This document shows, one piece after another, positions 8,130 through 15,649 of a stretch of DNA of 32,771 bases. Source of the stretch: Erysipelotrichaceae bacterium (GTDB lineage Bacteria; Bacillota_I; Bacilli_A; Erysipelotrichales; Erysipelotrichaceae); assembly GCA_029227155.1 (NCBI GenBank), contig JAQXZJ010000008.1:1-32771 (forward strand), given 5' to 3'. How positions within the stretch are numbered: the stretch's first letter is position 1; each line of letters opens with the position of its first letter. The notes below the pieces were generated by a model, which saw nothing but the letters and a program-made list of their open reading frames with translations, did not search any database and was not told the DNA's origin. A program made the translations under genes and the position numbers.

Positions 8130-9143
8130 ATGCAAAATCAAGAATTATGGAAACAATATTTTGAGAAATATCCATTAGGAACGATGCAAGATTTTATAAA
8201 ATATCTGTATCAAGCAGTTCTTGGTTCAGCACACTTTGTTAGTAATCCAGAAGAAAATTATCAGTATTTATTCAAAGAATATCAAACATTAGAATGTGAT
8301 GAAAATCATGAATTAATAGAGGAAATCAGTGATGATTTGGTTCGCGTTCATTTAGAAGCTATTCCTGCTAAATATTTGAAGTATTATCATCATTTCTTCT
8401 TGTTAAGTGTGGATGTTGATGAAGATAAACAGAAATTGATTGATTTATTAATGAATATAGCAGAAGTTCCATTTGATAAGAATGAATGGAAAGCGTATGT
8501 TTCCAAATATATACAAAAGGGATGTCCTTTAGTAAGTCATAGTGATATTTTTAGAGAACACTATCATCCGCATTATCGTTTGATGAAAAAGAAGTATATC
8601 CCATATATTAAGTTGTTAAAACGAATTGAACAAATTCATTGTCCGATTCTTGCGATTGATGGAAATAGTGCAGCGGGTAAAAGTAGTTTAGCTGAGTTAT
8701 TATCAGAAACATTAGAATTACCGGTTATTTCCATGGATGATTTCTTTTTGCAAGCACATCAAAGAACGAGCCATCGTTTACAAGAGGTTGGTGGTAATAT
8801 CGATTATGAACGGTTTTACCATGAGGTAGTACAAGCAATCACGAATGGTACGAACATTGTTTATCAGGTGTTTGATTGTAGTTGTATGCAATTGGCGGAA
8901 ACTAAGTCGATCGATTGTAGGAAAGGACTTATTATAGAAGGATGTTATAGTCATCATCCATATTTCAAGGAATATGCAAATCTTAAGGTTTTTATGGGAA
9001 TTGACAAAATACAACAAAAAGAAAGAATTCTGAAAAGAAATGGTGAAAAGATGTTAAAGAGGTTTGTTGGAGACTGGATTCCTAAAGAGGATGCGTATTT
9101 TGAGATGTATCATATAAAAGAGAATGCTGATGTTGTATTGTAA
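8130..9143 (+). CDS. P-loop nucleoside-kinase-like protein with an unnamed N-terminal domain
   Basis: 337 residues. The C-terminal half is a uridine-kinase/phosphoribulokinase-like P-loop domain: IDGNSAAGKSS (Walker A at 178-186), MDDFFLQ as the substrate-side acidic motif, GGNIDYERF, and IIEGCYSHHPYF as Walker-B-like region. The first 160 residues hold a helical domain beginning WKQYFEKYPLGTMQDFIKYLYQ, then LGSAHFV; similar N-terminal regions occur on Firmicute kinase-like proteins, but I know no function. The start is ATG 8130, seven bases after AGGAAGG. Uridine kinases phosphorylate uridine/cytidine; this divergent form may have another substrate. The terminator at 9143 overlaps its stop. 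Confidence 0.8.
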   Translation: MQNQELWKQYFEKYPLGTMQDFIKYLYQAVLGSAHFVSNPEENYQYLFKEYQTLECDENHELIEEISDDLVRVHLEAIPAKYLKYYHHFFLLSVDVDEDKQKLIDLLMNIAEVPFDKNEWKAYVSKYIQKGCPLVSHSDIFREHYHPHYRLMKKKYIPYIKLLKRIEQIHCPILAIDGNSAAGKSSLAELLSETLELPVISMDDFFLQAHQRTSHRLQEVGGNIDYERFYHEVVQAITNGTNIVYQVFDCSCMQLAETKSIDCRKGLIIEGCYSHHPYFKEYANLKVFMGIDKIQQKERILKRNGEKMLKRFVGDWIPKEDAYFEMYHIKENADVVL

Positions 9144-9167
9144 AAGAACGGTCAATACCGTTCTTTT
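9143..9167 (+). terminator. Terminator of the DUF362-kinase unit
   Basis: AAAGAACGGT / ACCGTTCTTT, 10-bp perfect stem, CAAT loop, T-rich tail; begins at the last base of the kinase stop codon. Confidence 0.9.
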
Positions 9168-9173
9168 TAATAG

Positions 9174-9201
9174 AAAAAAAGTGACCCTTGTTTTGGGTCA
9201 C
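9174..9201 (-). terminator. Terminator of the NCS2 permease gene (minus strand)
   Basis: Read on the minus strand: GTGACCC, loop AAAACAA, GGGTCAC, then seven T. It lies back to back with the plus-strand terminator at 9143. Confidence 0.9.
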
Positions 9202-9217
9202 TAGAAACGAAGTTTTA

Positions 9218-10540
9218 TTAGAAACACAAGCTAATGAAGTAAATAATGAATAAGATATTCAAACCATAAATAATTGGATTCAATTCTTTTGTTCTTCCAG
9301 AAGCTACCATTCCAATTGTATAAACGATGAAACCACAAGCAATACCATCAGAAATAGAATACATCAAAATCATCATGATGATTGTTGTGAAAGCAGCAGC
9401 CGCAAATACCATTTCATTCCAATCAATGTTACCTAATTGTTGGGCCATCATAATACCTACAACAATTAATGCAGGAGCTGTAACAGCGTTAGTTGCGATT
9501 GATAAAATGAATGGTGAGAAAATAGTTGCTAATAGGAATAACACACCAGTAGTAACTGCAGTTAAACCAGTACGTCCACCAACACCAACTCCAGAAGTAG
9601 ATTCAACGAAACTTGTAACTGTTGAAGTACCTAAAGCAGCACCAGCAACTGTACCTACAGCATCTGCTAATAATGCTTTTTCTCCATTTTCTAATTCACC
9701 TTTTTCATTTACTAAACCGATATTGTTTCCGATAGAAATCAATGTACCAGCTGTATCAAAGAAATCGACAAATAAGAAAGAGAATAAAATAACAACAGCT
9801 TGGAAAGGATTTGAGAATAATTCACCAAAACCAGAAGCGAATTGACCTGCAGCTGAGAAATCAAAGTTCAAAGAAGCAATTTTACTTACAGCAGGCATTC
9901 CTTCGATTCCGAATAATCCTAATACAACACCAACTACTGCTGTACCAACCATTCCAACGAAAACTGCAGCAGGAACTTTTTTGATTACCATAGCGATTGT
10001 AACTAACAAACCGAAGATTGCTAATAATACACATGGATCTGTTAAGTTACCAATTCCTACGAATGTAGCTTCGTTGCTAACGATGATACCTGCATTTTTA
10101 AATCCGATAAAGGCAATGAAGAAACCAATACCTGCACCAATTGCAAATTTCATTTGTACAGGAATAGCATTGATAATTGCCTTACGAATACCTGTAACAG
10201 TAATTAAAACAAAGATCAAACCTGAAACGAAGACAGCAGCTAAAGCAGCTTGCCAGCTATATCCCATAGCACCACATACAGTATAAGCAAATAAAGCATT
10301 AACACCCATACCTGGAGCTAAAGCGACTGGATAGTTTGCAATTAAACCCATAACGATTGATGCAAATCCAGCTGAGATTGCTGTTGCCGTAAATACAGCC
10401 GTTGGGCTCATTCCAGAAGCGGATAACACACTTGGGTTAACTCCTAAAATGTAAGCCATAGCCAAGAAGGTTGTAATTCCGGCAAGAATCTCTGTTTTTA
10501 CATTAGATCCCTTTTCATTAAGCTTAAAAAATTTTTCCAT
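9218..10540 (-). CDS. NCS2-family purine permease (AzgA/PbuG type)
   Basis: 440 residues with about 12-14 membrane helices. Recognisable family motifs: MEKFFKLNEKGSNVKTEILAGITTFLAMAY at the N-terminus, the ANYPVALAPGMGVNALFAYT segment in helix 3, FLFVDFFDTAGTL in the scaffold, and TSTVTSFVESTSGVGVGGRTGL near helix 10. This matches the guanine/hypoxanthine/adenine branch of NCS2 (AzgA), which imports purine bases by H+ symport. AAAGGAGAAAAGAT gives a strong ribosome binding site. I found no purine riboswitch in the 160-base leader. The divergent neighbour at 10707 is a candidate regulator. Confidence 0.93.
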   Translation of the reverse strand: MEKFFKLNEKGSNVKTEILAGITTFLAMAYILGVNPSVLSASGMSPTAVFTATAISAGFASIVMGLIANYPVALAPGMGVNALFAYTVCGAMGYSWQAALAAVFVSGLIFVLITVTGIRKAIINAIPVQMKFAIGAGIGFFIAFIGFKNAGIIVSNEATFVGIGNLTDPCVLLAIFGLLVTIAMVIKKVPAAVFVGMVGTAVVGVVLGLFGIEGMPAVSKIASLNFDFSAAGQFASGFGELFSNPFQAVVILFSFLFVDFFDTAGTLISIGNNIGLVNEKGELENGEKALLADAVGTVAGAALGTSTVTSFVESTSGVGVGGRTGLTAVTTGVLFLLATIFSPFILSIATNAVTAPALIVVGIMMAQQLGNIDWNEMVFAAAAFTTIIMMILMYSISDGIACGFIVYTIGMVASGRTKELNPIIYGLNILFIIYFISLCF

Positions 10541-10624
10541 ATCTTTTCTCCTTTAAAAAATACTCTTCTATTTTATTCGCTTTGTAATTGTTATTCAATA
10601 AAAATTTTTATTTTAGAACATTTT

Positions 10625-10662
10625 AAGATTAATCTTTAATGTTTTTCATCTTTTTAGATTAA
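10625..10662. promoter_or_regulatory. Candidate operator between the permease and divergent regulator
   Basis: AAGATTAATCTT (10625-10636) is a perfect 12-bp palindrome, and its TTAATCT is repeated in inverse as AGATTAA at 10656-10662. A possible -10 (TATACT, 10678-10683) for the plus-strand gene follows. The position suits control of both divergent genes; the binding protein is inferred only. Confidence 0.4.
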
Positions 10663-10706
10663 AAAAAATTTATATTGTATACTAGAAACAAATAGAGGTG
10701 AAAGAC

Positions 10707-11408
10707 ATGACAAGACAAGATAAAAAGATTTATAAAACAAAATTTGAAAGAGAAATATTGATAATGAAAGATCTTCATGAGCCAAAAACTAGGGCAGAAA
10801 TCTGTGATATTTATGGGATTAATGATAGAACTTTTAGAAACTATTTTAATAACACGAATCCTATGGTTATTGGGAATATAAAATTCTCTCATAGTATTCA
10901 AGAAGAAAGACATTGGAATATTACAATGGATGGTGTTAATCAAAATGAAAAAAAAGGCGTAGAAAACAATTTGATTTATAAATCGAGTGTAAATCCGATT
11001 CTTTTGCCTTTAAATATGACAGAAGTCTATATGTTAACGAACGGATTGCTAGATACGTTTGATAAAAATAGTGAAATATATAAGAACTATAAGTATTTAG
11101 TGGAGAAAATTTATTCACAGTTATCTGATTATGCAATTAAAAAAATCGGAGGGAATCCGCATAATCTGAATAAACGAGAGACGATAGAATATGAGAGTGA
11201 ACTAAAAATGTATGATAAGATTCATTCATCGAAATTTATGTATGCTGAAAAAACAAGAGATAGGGTAAAGATAATTTTTGATGATGATAGTGAAGTAATA
11301 GGAAGAGTAACCAGAAAAGGAGGGGAACTTATTTTAACCGAGGAAGATTCTTACAATGAAAAAATGATAGATAATTTAGGCGCAATAAAAGAAATTATAA
11401 TTCTTTAA
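10707..11408 (+). CDS. Putative HTH DNA-binding protein, family not recognised
   Basis: 233 residues. Residues 28-47 (TRAEICDIYGINDRTFRNYF) look like a helix-turn-helix with a basic recognition helix. A middle helical region (MTEVYMLTNGLLDTFDKNSEIYKNY, then LVEKIYSQLSDYAIKKIGG) resembles the spacer of WYL-type regulators, and the C-terminal 45 residues (RVKIIFDDDSEVIGRVTRKGG and on) look like a small beta-barrel. I cannot place it in a named family. The start is ATG 10707, six bases after AGAGGTG; a GTG at 10698 is in frame but is part of that binding site. It is transcribed divergently from the purine permease across a palindrome-bearing region. Confidence 0.65.
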   Translation: MTRQDKKIYKTKFEREILIMKDLHEPKTRAEICDIYGINDRTFRNYFNNTNPMVIGNIKFSHSIQEERHWNITMDGVNQNEKKGVENNLIYKSSVNPILLPLNMTEVYMLTNGLLDTFDKNSEIYKNYKYLVEKIYSQLSDYAIKKIGGNPHNLNKRETIEYESELKMYDKIHSSKFMYAEKTRDRVKIIFDDDSEVIGRVTRKGGELILTEEDSYNEKMIDNLGAIKEIIIL

Positions 11409-11494
11409 TTTAGGAAAATAAATTTCCGTACTTTTTGTTTGCTTTCGATTAAACTGTGTTTGTAAGCTGAATTACAGCACAGGAGGAAATGAAA

Positions 11495-12826
11495 ATGAAA
11501 AAAATTAAAGAAATTGAATCAAAGGAAAATTTTGAAAAAATGAGTCGTATGACAAACTATATCATGAATCTAAATGAGTTAACAGCAGAGATTTTAGAGG
11601 ATGTACAAGGAATTGAAGAGGACGGATTTTATTGCCCACTTACAGAAGAAGCAATCCAGAAAGTTCCTATGGAAGAGAGATGGCATGTGAAGTATTACAT
11701 TACATATCATATGAGCACTTTATTACTGAAATATTATTTGCAAGGACATGAAGAGATGTATGAACAGTTGGTACGCACGATGCAAGTTTGTTTGTCAAAG
11801 CAGTATATTGGACATGGGTATGATGACTTATCAATGCAATTGCATTATCTAATTAAGCTATACGAGAATGGCTTGAATGGGTTCATTTGTAGTGAAGAAC
11901 ATAGTGAAATGGATAGACAGTTTACAAGCATAATTCATGAATATCGTAAAAAATTAGCTTCAGGAAACACAAAAGATGGTTGGGGTGATTTGAAGGAAGC
12001 AATCATGAGATTGCTCACATATGTTGATAAGGATGTCTTGTTTGTTTATGGTACATTGATGGATGGCGAAAGAAATGGCTTTTATTTAGATGATTGTCCA
12101 ATTTATGGACAAGGAGTTGTTCATGGATATCAACTATTTCAATTGGATGGATATCCAGGTATGGTTGTTGGTAATCAAGATGTTGTTGGAGAGTTGTATC
12201 ATATTAATGATGAGGTAAAGAGAAAAATTGATGTGCTTGAGAGTAGTCAATATAAGTATAGCCGAGACATTGTTTATATGAGCGATACTTGTTATTATGC
12301 GAATTTCTATGAGTTTCTTCCAGTAGAAGATAAAAGGTACACTTTAGCCATTTGTGTGAATCATAGGTGGGTGGATGTTTCCGATTATATTTGGTATGCA
12401 TGCTATGGCAGTAATCTATTTGCTGAACGTTTTCAACGTTATATTGAAAAAACAACGTCAAAAGCAAAACCGATTGCTTCAAAAGCAATCATGTTGCCAT
12501 ATGAATTGTATTTTGCACAGCACAGTAGACGGTGGAATCACGGAGGAGTAGCATTTATTGATACTGATAAAAAAGGGATGACATATGGCTGGATGTATCT
12601 AATAACGAAGGAGCAATTTGATGAAATTCAACAGATGGAGGGAACATGGTATCAAAAGAAAGTTACAGTTTCTAAAGATGATTTGGGTATTGAAATTGTG
12701 ACGTTTACTTCATTTGAACGATATAAGGAGGTAGAACCTTCCAAGAAATATTTAGATGCTATCAGAAGGGGCTTGAAGGAGAAGTATCATTTATTTGATT
12801 CAGAGATTGAAGAATATTTGAAGTAG
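11495..12826 (+). CDS. Protein with two gamma-glutamylcyclotransferase-like (AIG2/GGCT) domains
   Basis: 443 residues. After a 180-residue helical N-terminal region of unknown role come two beta-barrel domains of the GGCT fold. Domain 1 has FVYGTLM (G at 186), QLDGYPGMV, GELYHI and DVLESSQYKYSRD; domain 2 has CYGSNL (G at 305), HGGVAFIDTDKKGMTYGWMY and QMEGTWYQKKV. GGCT enzymes turn gamma-glutamyl amines into 5-oxoproline; each domain has the substrate loop (YGTL or YGSN) and an acidic residue (E in VLESS; E in QMEG) that could be catalytic. Substrate unknown. Start chosen at ATG 11495, eight bases after AGGAGG; the ATG at 11489 is only two bases from it. Confidence 0.8.
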   Translation: MKKIKEIESKENFEKMSRMTNYIMNLNELTAEILEDVQGIEEDGFYCPLTEEAIQKVPMEERWHVKYYITYHMSTLLLKYYLQGHEEMYEQLVRTMQVCLSKQYIGHGYDDLSMQLHYLIKLYENGLNGFICSEEHSEMDRQFTSIIHEYRKKLASGNTKDGWGDLKEAIMRLLTYVDKDVLFVYGTLMDGERNGFYLDDCPIYGQGVVHGYQLFQLDGYPGMVVGNQDVVGELYHINDEVKRKIDVLESSQYKYSRDIVYMSDTCYYANFYEFLPVEDKRYTLAICVNHRWVDVSDYIWYACYGSNLFAERFQRYIEKTTSKAKPIASKAIMLPYELYFAQHSRRWNHGGVAFIDTDKKGMTYGWMYLITKEQFDEIQQMEGTWYQKKVTVSKDDLGIEIVTFTSFERYKEVEPSKKYLDAIRRGLKEKYHLFDSEIEEYLK

Positions 12827-13038
12827 TGTTTTCCTCCTGTAGTTGTATGCATTTGATAAATGAATGACTGATAGGAAGAGCTATAGTGTATTGTATAAAT
12901 TCACTCTCTATATGATTTATGCTAAAATAGCAATGATAAATAGCGAATATAATGTGAGGTAATATGCAATTTTAAATACTTATAAGATTTAATGGCTTAA
13001 TTGTATCATTAAAAAAACGGAAGAATAGGAGAATAAAG

Positions 13039-13374
13039 ATGAAAATTATACATAATAAACTTATACGAGATAATATTCCAGAGATTATTGAAAAAGATGG
13101 AAAAAAATGTAAAGTACGAGTTTTGAATGATGGGGAATACTTACAATGCTTGAAAGAGAAACTTCTTGAAGAGAGTCTTGAAGTCAAAAACGCAATGGAG
13201 CGAAATGAGATGATAAAAGAAATTGCGGATGTATTGGAAGTATTAGATGGTATCAAGGCTTGTTATGACATCTCTGATGAAGAGGTGCTTACAATTAAGA
13301 ACAAAAAGGCATTGAGCAATGGTGCGTTTACCAAAAAGTTGTTTCTGGAGTATGTAGAGAAAGAGGATATGTAG
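13039..13374 (+). CDS. MazG-like predicted nucleotide pyrophosphatase
   Basis: 111 residues. It starts with the typical HNKLIRDNIPEII and carries the four-helix all-alpha NTP-PPase metal motifs EESLE (about residues 44-48) and EIADVLE (about 61-67). Proteins of this family hydrolyse non-canonical or damaged NTPs to NMP and pyrophosphate; the exact substrate is unknown. AATAGGAGAATAAAG is a good binding site. The gene stands alone; the 212 bases upstream (12827-13038) show no other gene. A hairpin over the stop codon ends it. Confidence 0.85.
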   Translation: MKIIHNKLIRDNIPEIIEKDGKKCKVRVLNDGEYLQCLKEKLLEESLEVKNAMERNEMIKEIADVLEVLDGIKACYDISDEEVLTIKNKKALSNGAFTKKLFLEYVEKEDM

Positions 13375-13389
13375 TGTACATATCTTTTT
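13366..13389 (+). terminator. Terminator of the MazG-like gene
   Basis: GATATGTA / TACATATC, 8-bp perfect stem with a GTG loop, followed by TTTTT. The stem includes the stop codon. Confidence 0.75.
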
Positions 13390-13403
13390 ATATGACAAAA
13401 ATA

Positions 13404-13429
13404 AAATCGCACTTGATATCGTGCGATTT
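13404..13429 (-). terminator. Terminator of the YbjQ-family gene (minus strand)
   Basis: AAATCGCAC / GTGCGATTT, 9-bp perfect stem with an 8-base loop. On the minus strand it is followed by TATTTTTG. Confidence 0.75.
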
Positions 13430-13440
13430 CACATGATCAA

Positions 13441-13752
13441 TTATTTAAATTTTACCGCTGTACCATAAGCCATAACTTCTGCAGCACCTTGCATAACTGC
13501 AGCTGAAGCATATCTGATATTAACAACTGCATCAGCACCAACAGCTTCTGCTTCTTCTACCATACGTTTTGTTGCTAAAGCTCTTGCTTCGTTCATCATT
13601 TCATTATAGGCCTTTAATTCTCCACCAACTAAAGTCTTAAAACCTTGAGTAATATCTTTACCTAAGTTCTTTGATTGAATAGTACTTCCTTTCACTAAAC
13701 CAATCATCTCTAATTCTTTACCATTAATGTAATCAGTATTTACTAAGATCAT
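13441..13752 (-). CDS. YbjQ/UPF0145 family protein
   Basis: 103 residues from the ATG at 13752, preceded by GGAG seven bases upstream; a GTG four codons further up is in frame but sits on that binding site. The family pattern is clear: ILVNTDYINGKELEMIGLVKG, FKTLVGGELKAYNEMMNEAR, and VGADAVVNIRYASAAV with a late GTAVKFK. These are small cytosolic pentamer-forming proteins once called heavy-metal-binding; true function is unsettled. It overlaps the 3' end of the small membrane-protein gene upstream, so the two are translationally coupled. Confidence 0.88.
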   Translation of the reverse strand: MILVNTDYINGKELEMIGLVKGSTIQSKNLGKDITQGFKTLVGGELKAYNEMMNEARALATKRMVEEAEAVGADAVVNIRYASAAVMQGAAEVMAYGTAVKFK

Positions 13753-13969
13753 CTTCTTCTCCACTCTTTATCTCCCGGATTCTAGAAACCAAAACACCAA
13801 TCATAACAGCAGCCAAAATCAATGGCACTCCAATAAATACGATTCGATACCCAATTGATAATTCTTCGATTGTTGATATGGATAATCCAATACCAACAAA
13901 ATATGCTACCAATAATCCCGTCACGATAATTGGAGCAATCATCTTCTTAAAATGTTTCAATTTCCTCAC
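13733..13969 (-). CDS. Small two-helix membrane protein
   Basis: 78 residues from a GTG at 13969. A basic start (MRKLKHFKKM), helices at about 10-32 and 42-62, and an acidic tail (KSGEEDDLSKY). No known domain. AAAGG lies only two bases before the GTG, so the start is uncertain; an ATG ten codons in (MIAPIIVTG) is the alternative. It overlaps the YbjQ gene by 20 bases, and the pair resembles other Firmicute loci where YbjQ proteins sit with a small membrane partner. Confidence 0.65.
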   Translation of the reverse strand: MRKLKHFKKMIAPIIVTGLLVAYFVGIGLSISTIEELSIGYRIVFIGVPLILAAVMIGVLVSRIREIKSGEEDDLSKY

Positions 13970-14021
13970 GGCCTTTCTTAATCAAATTATAGCATTGACC
14001 TATCCTAGTGTTAAGAAGAAA

Positions 14022-14420
14022 TTATGATTTCTCTAGTTGTGTTATAGCTAAACAAGCAAGACCTAGTCCTAACATAGGAATTGCAGCATCTGTATCTAAT
14101 TGGTTCATAGTTGAAAGCACAACAACAGCTACTCCCATGGCTAAGGCAACACCTTTCATTGCAAGATTGGCAATGGCATATATCTGGTTGACCACTTTAT
14201 TTCTGTTTCCATCTGTTTTTGTCTGCATAAGTTCATCAACGCTCACATTGAAGATTTCAGCTAGTTTTGCGATAGAATTGATATCAGGATAGGATAAATC
14301 TCGTTCCCATTTGGATACTGCTTTATCAGTAACTCCCATTTTTTCCGCTAGTTCAAGTTGTGTCATTCCATTTTCTTTCCGTAATCTTGCTATCGTATTT
14401 CCAAACGTTTGTTTATTCAT
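14022..14420 (-). CDS. XRE-family regulator with a C-terminal membrane segment
   Basis: 132 residues from ATG 14420, chosen because AAAGGAG lies eight bases upstream; an upstream in-frame ATG adds 11 residues that only encode the binding site. Residues 6-60 form a Cro/CI-type HTH (RLRKENGMTQLELAEKMGV, then TDKAVSKWERDLSYPDI) followed by the usual LAEIFNVSVDELM. A C-terminal pair of hydrophobic stretches (AIANLAMKGVALAMGVAVVVLS and AAIPMLGLGLACLAI) should anchor it in the membrane, as in many Firmicute membrane-tethered XRE proteins. Targets unknown; it is not obviously cotranscribed with the pair at 13441-13969. Confidence 0.85.
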   Translation of the reverse strand: MNKQTFGNTIARLRKENGMTQLELAEKMGVTDKAVSKWERDLSYPDINSIAKLAEIFNVSVDELMQTKTDGNRNKVVNQIYAIANLAMKGVALAMGVAVVVLSTMNQLDTDAAIPMLGLGLACLAITQLEKS

Positions 14421-14604
14421 TTCTGTTTTCTCCTTTTTTGATAATTGCATCATAACATCCTTTTTTTATATGCTCAACCGACTAGAAGTTTAGTTAACTC
14501 TCTTAATAGTTTATTCGTAGTTTCGTTATCATGTTCACTATACATATAATAAATCCATTCGTGTCGATTTTCTTTACGAATCGTCTTTCTTGCTAAAAAC
14601 AGTT

Positions 14605-14628
14605 TATAATGGTTTAAATGGTTAAACC
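14605..14628 (+). promoter_or_regulatory. -10 box and inverted-repeat operator for the ArsR gene
   Basis: TATAAT (14605-14610) is followed directly by GGTTTAA-ATGG-TTAAACC (14611-14628), a perfect 7-bp inverted repeat at the expected transcription start. Its position is typical for autorepression by an ArsR protein. No convincing -35 box is seen. Confidence 0.6.
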
Positions 14629-14643
14629 AAGGAGGTGGATGCC

Positions 14644-15000
14644 ATGAATATATCGAAAGAAACAATTCAAGATTTGGCAAATGAATTTGAAAACTGTCAG
14701 AAAATTCTGATCGCTCTTGGAGATGAAAATCGTCAACATCTGATCTTAGAAATGATTCGGCTGGGAAATTGTAATGGGGTGCGAGTAGGAGAGATTACTG
14801 CTAAGTCTCATTTGTCTCGTCCTGCTGTATCTCATCACATACAGATTCTGAAAGATGCAGGTTTATTGAAGGTGCGTCATGAAGGAACGAAAAACTTTTA
14901 CTATTTTGATGCTGATATGGATGTAATGAATCAATTGATTCATATGCTGATGCAAGCGAAAGAAATTATGAAACAATTGCCAGATCGAAGTGGCGAATAA
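14644..15000 (+). CDS. ArsR-family winged-helix repressor
   Basis: 118 residues from the ATG at 14644, seven bases after AAGGAGGTG. The winged helix spans about 15-95: IALGDENRQHLILEMIRL, VGEITAKSHLSRPAVSHHIQ (recognition helix), LKDAGLLKVRHEGTKNFYYF (wing). No CxC or other obvious metal site is visible, so the effector is unknown. Members like this usually sit directly before an oxidoreductase gene; here the following gene begins 16 bases downstream and starts as a nitroreductase but is rearranged. The inverted repeat over its promoter implies autoregulation. Confidence 0.88.
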   Translation: MNISKETIQDLANEFENCQKILIALGDENRQHLILEMIRLGNCNGVRVGEITAKSHLSRPAVSHHIQILKDAGLLKVRHEGTKNFYYFDADMDVMNQLIHMLMQAKEIMKQLPDRSGE

Positions 15001-15016
15001 AAAACGGAGGGATAAC

Positions 15017-15586
15017 ATGAATACAATAGAAACAATGAAAGAACGTCATAGCGTACGACAATATGCAGATCGTTTAAGTTCTATGATTGATGATCTGTTT
15101 GAAGTAAGCAAAATCAATAGTGGTACGATTCAATTAGAATATAGTGAACTGAATATCGTTGCTTTGATTGAACAAACACAGGCGGAATGTGTGGATTTAC
15201 TAGAAAAGAAGAATCTGAAGGTGATCTCTCATGAATCCAGTCGTAATATTATCCTAAATTTGGATGGTAATAAAACTTATCGTATCTTTGAGAATATCTT
15301 TACGAATATTGGGAAGTATGCGATGCCAAACAGTCGTGTTTATTTGAATATCGAAGAATATACAGATCGGGTAGAAATTGATATCAAGAATGTTTCAGAA
15401 ATGCAGATGGACTTTAGTGCAGAAGAAATCGTAGAACGGTTTATCCGAGGAGACAAATCTCGCCATGAAGGTGGCAGTGGATTAGGTCTTTCTATCATCA
15501 AAAGTTTTGTAGAAGTACAAAAAGGAAAATTCTTCTTGGATATTGATGGAGATTTATTTAAGACAAAGATTATATTTTACAAATAG
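15017..15586 (+). CDS. Chimeric gene: nitroreductase N-terminus fused to a histidine-kinase C-terminus
   Basis: 189 residues from ATG 15017 (GGAGG, six bases upstream). Residues 1-19 (MNTIETMKERHSVRQYADR) are the typical start of an FMN nitroreductase. From residue 20 the protein is the end of a sensor kinase: LSSMIDDLFEVSKINSGTI is the second half of the HisKA helix hairpin, and the ATPase domain follows, with N-box FENIFTNIGKYAMPNS and G-box RFIRGDKSRHEGGSGLGLS. The sensor, membrane segments and phosphoacceptor His box are missing, and so is almost all of the nitroreductase. The join is in frame, near base 15073. It is most likely a deletion scar producing a non-functional or dominant ATPase fragment; the signal for translation is intact. 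A response regulator is not adjacent. Confidence 0.8.
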   Translation: MNTIETMKERHSVRQYADRLSSMIDDLFEVSKINSGTIQLEYSELNIVALIEQTQAECVDLLEKKNLKVISHESSRNIILNLDGNKTYRIFENIFTNIGKYAMPNSRVYLNIEEYTDRVEIDIKNVSEMQMDFSAEEIVERFIRGDKSRHEGGSGLGLSIIKSFVEVQKGKFFLDIDGDLFKTKIIFYK

Positions 15587-15649
15587 CTGTGGTAACACAC
15601 CTTTTGTTCTAAAGGGGATAATAGATTGATATAGTATAATGGTGATGAA

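Noticed and set aside
9327-10286. Plus-strand open frames of 172 and 101 codons inside the NCS2 permease gene
   Set aside because: They are complements of a well-supported membrane protein and have the Pro/Lys/Thr-rich composition typical of antisense shadows.
10541-10706. Possible purine riboswitch in front of the NCS2 permease
   Set aside because: The two conserved loop-loop segments and paired stems of the aptamer were not found on the minus strand.
12827-13038. Possible small gene or RNA in the gap before the MazG-like gene
   Set aside because: No open frame with a start signal, no stable hairpin; several weak -10-like boxes only.
14474-14680. Minus-strand open frame of 68 codons ending in HEWIYYMYSEHDNETTNKLL
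   Set aside because: It crosses the ArsR promoter, operator and ribosome binding site and lacks its own start signal. The C-terminal part looks protein-like, so it may be a gene remnant, but support is too thin.
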